A model generated the notes under the pieces. The model was given only the letters and a program-made list of their open reading frames with translations, made no database searches and was not told the DNA's origin. DNA of 23,743 nucleotides from an uncultured Eubacteriales bacterium (lineage in GTDB: Bacteria; Bacillota; Clostridia; Oscillospirales; Butyricicoccaceae): contig CAJUGU010000051.1 in NCBI GenBank assembly GCA_910586105.1, positions 1-23,743 of the forward strand, given 5' to 3'. The stretch's first letter is position 1; every line of letters begins with the position of its first letter. Position numbers and translations under genes: made by a program. Positions 21,543 to 23,743 of this stretch are shown here, one piece after another.

Positions 21543-23582
21543 ATGAGCGTTCCAAAACTGTGTCAGCAATTTATTTACGGCGGAGACTATAATCCGGAGC
21601 AGTGGCTCGACCGTCCGGACATCCTGGAACAGGATATCGTATTGCTAAAGAAAGCGCATATCAATACAGTCACGTTAGGGGTTTTTTCATGGTCGGTGCT
21701 GGAGCCGCAGGAAGGGGTGTTCCGCTTTGAATGGCTGCACAAGATCATTGACAGGCTGTACCAGAATGGCATCCGCGTGATACTCGCAACACCGTCCGGT
21801 TCCCGTCCAAGATGGCTGGCCGAGAAATACCCGGAGGTTCTCCGTGTACGTGAGGATCGTGTGCGCTATTTATATGGCGAGCGGCACAATCATTGTTATA
21901 CATCGCCGGTCTACCGCGAAAAAGTTGCAGTCATCAACCGGAAGCTTGCCGAAAATTTCAAGGATCATCCGGCAGTCATGATGTGGCATATTTCCAATGA
22001 ATACCGGGATGAGTGCCACTGCCCACTGTGCCAGCAGGCATTCCGGAAATGGCTGAAAAATAGATATCAAAATATTGATGAATTAAATCATGCGTGGTGG
22101 ACAACCTTCTGGAGCCACACCTATCAATCCTTCGACCAGATCGAAAGCCCCTCCTCCATTGGGGAAAAAGGGCTGCACGGATTGACCCTGGACTGGAAGC
22201 GGTTTGTTACGGCGCAGACCACCGATTTTATGTGCCATGAGATACGAGTGCTGCGGGAAGCGGGTGTACAGCAGCCAACGGTCGTGAATTTTATGAATGA
22301 TTATACCGGCCTGGATTATTATAAGCTGGCGGAACACGTGGATTATGTTTCCTGGGACAGTTATCCGACCTGGCATCATAAAAGTGATGTTTTGACCGCT
22401 TTTGATACTGGGATGCAGCATGACCTGATGCGTTCCATGAAACAGAAACCGTTCCTGTTGATGGAATCCAGCCCGTCCAGCCCGAACTGGCAGAATATCA
22501 GCAAAGTGAAAAAGCCGGGAATGCTCATGAATGCCGCCCTGCACGCGGTAGCACATGGTTCGGACAGTGTGCAGTTTTTCCAAATTCGTCAAAGCCGGGG
22601 CGGTTTTGAAAAGTTTCACAGCGCAGTGATTGACCATTACGGCGGCGAGGATACCCGAATATTCAAAGAAGTAACAGAAACCGGCGTGGTTTTGGAAACG
22701 CTGGCGGAAATCAAAGGAAGCCAGGTAAATGCAGCGGCGGCTGTTATCTATGATATGGAAAGCCGGTGGGCGATGGAAAGTGCCAAAGGCCCACGAAATG
22801 AAGGGCTGTTCTACCATGAGGCCGCGCTGAAATCGTATCAGGCGCTTCGGAAAAACGGGCTGAATGTCGATGTGATCAACATGGAGCAGTCTTTGGAAAA
22901 GTACCGGATCATTGCTGCACCCATGCTGTATATGTTCCGGGCGGGTATTGAGGAGAAACTGCGTGGTTTTGTCCAGCAGGGCGGCATTCTGGTCATGACC
23001 TATTGGAGCGGTATTGTAAATGAAACAGACCTCTGCCATATCGGCGGAACGCCGCATGGACTGACCGATGTACTTGGTTTGCGCAGTGAAGAAATTGATG
23101 GACTTTGCAAAGGGGAAACCAACCATTTTCTTCCCTTGGGAAAGAACGGACTTTTCATGAAAGACCGCTATGAATGCAGCCATCTTTGCGATCTGGTTCA
23201 TTTGGACGGTGCGAAGCCCCTGATGACATATGCGGAAAACTTTTATAAAGGCTATCCGGCTTTGACCGTCAATAATTATGGAAGCGGACTTGCATATTAT
23301 GTTTGTGCCGATGCGGAAATGGATTTTTACCTCGATCTCTATCGAAATATTATTGCAGAACAGAATATCCCGCCTGTAATGGATTCCATTCCGGAAGGGA
23401 TTGAAATCTCAAGCCGAACCATCAAAAACACTGAATATGTGTTCGTTCAGAATTTTACGGAAGAACCCATTTGTATTCGACTTCCCAACGAAGCTGAAAT
23501 CCTGTTTGGATGTTATGATGGAGCGATACAAGGGTATTCCTCCGTTATATACCGAAAAAAGACACAATTACCGCAGAAATAA
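21543..23582 (+). CDS. GH42 beta-galactosidase
   Basis: This 679-residue cytoplasmic glycoside hydrolase family 42 enzyme has no signal peptide. The TIM-barrel domain (about 1-380) starts with YGGDYNPEQW, a family hallmark. The acid/base is Glu153 in WHISNEY and the nucleophile is Glu308 in LLMESSPS. The four-cysteine zinc cluster typical of GH42 is present: Cys118 in NHCYTSP, then Cys158, Cys160 and Cys163 in DECHCPLC. The trimerisation domain (about 390-600) and the C-terminal beta domain follow. AAGGAAGGA lies about 9 nt upstream of the ATG. It is divergent from the GH32/PTS operon and shares its control region. GH42 enzymes usually act on galacto-oligosaccharides or arabinogalactan pieces more than on lactose, and the exact substrate is not predictable. 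Confidence 0.95.
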   Translation: MSVPKLCQQFIYGGDYNPEQWLDRPDILEQDIVLLKKAHINTVTLGVFSWSVLEPQEGVFRFEWLHKIIDRLYQNGIRVILATPSGSRPRWLAEKYPEVLRVREDRVRYLYGERHNHCYTSPVYREKVAVINRKLAENFKDHPAVMMWHISNEYRDECHCPLCQQAFRKWLKNRYQNIDELNHAWWTTFWSHTYQSFDQIESPSSIGEKGLHGLTLDWKRFVTAQTTDFMCHEIRVLREAGVQQPTVVNFMNDYTGLDYYKLAEHVDYVSWDSYPTWHHKSDVLTAFDTGMQHDLMRSMKQKPFLLMESSPSSPNWQNISKVKKPGMLMNAALHAVAHGSDSVQFFQIRQSRGGFEKFHSAVIDHYGGEDTRIFKEVTETGVVLETLAEIKGSQVNAAAAVIYDMESRWAMESAKGPRNEGLFYHEAALKSYQALRKNGLNVDVINMEQSLEKYRIIAAPMLYMFRAGIEEKLRGFVQQGGILVMTYWSGIVNETDLCHIGGTPHGLTDVLGLRSEEIDGLCKGETNHFLPLGKNGLFMKDRYECSHLCDLVHLDGAKPLMTYAENFYKGYPALTVNNYGSGLAYYVCADAEMDFYLDLYRNIIAEQNIPPVMDSIPEGIEISSRTIKNTEYVFVQNFTEEPICIRLPNEAEILFGCYDGAIQGYSSVIYRKKTQLPQK

Positions 23583-23590
23583 ATCTTTGT

Positions 23591-23628
23591 GCCCTCTTCG
23601 TTTTGAACGCATGAAATGGAGAGGGCAT
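23591..23628 (+). terminator. Weak terminator-like hairpin after GH42 gene
   Basis: TGCCCTCT (23591-23598) and AGAGGGCA (23621-23628) form an 8-bp stem with a 22-nt loop just past the stop codon. The following sequence is only modestly T-rich, so efficiency may be low. Confidence 0.5.
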
Positions 23629-23706
23629 ATTGCATCCTTTGACTAATTCACAGATCATCTTACCGATGAATGCAACAAAAACTGTTAGTGAAGTGCTATA
23701 CTAAAG

Positions 23707-23736
23707 TTGTAACAGAAGTGTCTCATGAGATATAAT
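23707..23736 (+). promoter_or_regulatory. Promoter for a gene beyond the right edge
   Basis: TTGTAA (23707-23712) and a perfect TATAAT (23731-23736) are 18 bp apart. The last 10 bp of the spacer are the palindrome TCTCATGAGA (23721-23730), a possible repressor site. The regulated gene lies outside the window. Confidence 0.6.
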
Positions 23737-23743
23737 CAGAATT

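Overview
The window looks like a chromosomal segment of a Gram-positive anaerobe of the class Clostridia, probably an Oscillospiraceae/Ruminococcaceae-type gut bacterium. The reasons are strong AGGAGG-type ribosome binding sites, the DUF1385-prmC and recA-recX-rimO-pgsA gene neighbourhoods, a GC-rich core with many intergenic GC-rich hairpins, and a PTS sugar locus. The family-level placement is inference, because no rRNA is present.

Layout: (1) Bases 1-253 hold an 86-bp miniature inverted-repeat element and an intrinsic terminator. (2) 254-3058 (minus) is a complete TRAP transporter operon, dctP-dctQ-dctM, with translational coupling. (3) 3059-3504 is a divergent intergenic region with a composite GC-rich repeat and an extended -10 promoter. 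(4) 3505-9534 (plus) encodes a calcium-loop lipoprotein, a 92-residue protein of unknown function, an OmpR-type response regulator, its membrane histidine kinase, a DUF1385 membrane protein and the release-factor methyltransferase PrmC. (5) 9535-9850 holds repeat copies, a terminator and the recA promoter. (6) 9851-15739 (plus) is a housekeeping run: recA, recX, rimO, pgsA, a GNAT acetyltransferase and cysS. (7) From about 15.75 kb the base composition drops visibly. An XRE-type regulator is followed by a convergent gene-poor stretch and then a sucrose-type PTS locus on the minus strand: GH32 hydrolase, PTS EIIBC, PRD regulator and EIIA. (8) A GH42 beta-galactosidase gene is divergent from that locus (plus, 21543-23582), and a promoter for an unseen gene lies at the right edge.

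How the genes work together: the sugar block is self-contained. EIIA (Crr-like) and EIIBC import and phosphorylate a sucrose-like sugar, the GH32 enzyme splits the phosphorylated product, and a PRD/EIIB-like regulator probably senses PTS phosphorylation. A shared 163-bp promoter region with an inverted repeat could co-regulate the GH42 enzyme. The TRAP operon would import an organic acid using an ion gradient. The response regulator and histidine kinase form one signalling pair, and the kinase gene overlaps the DUF1385 gene.

I found no clearly new defence system, CRISPR array or phage. The most unusual items are a decarboxylase-beta-subunit-like motif (SIGVIGGADGPTAI) inside the phosphatidylglycerophosphate synthase, a two-hairpin composite repeat present in opposite orientations at about 3.2 and 9.7 kb, the miniature transposable element at the left edge, and the pairing of GH42 with a sucrose-type PTS.
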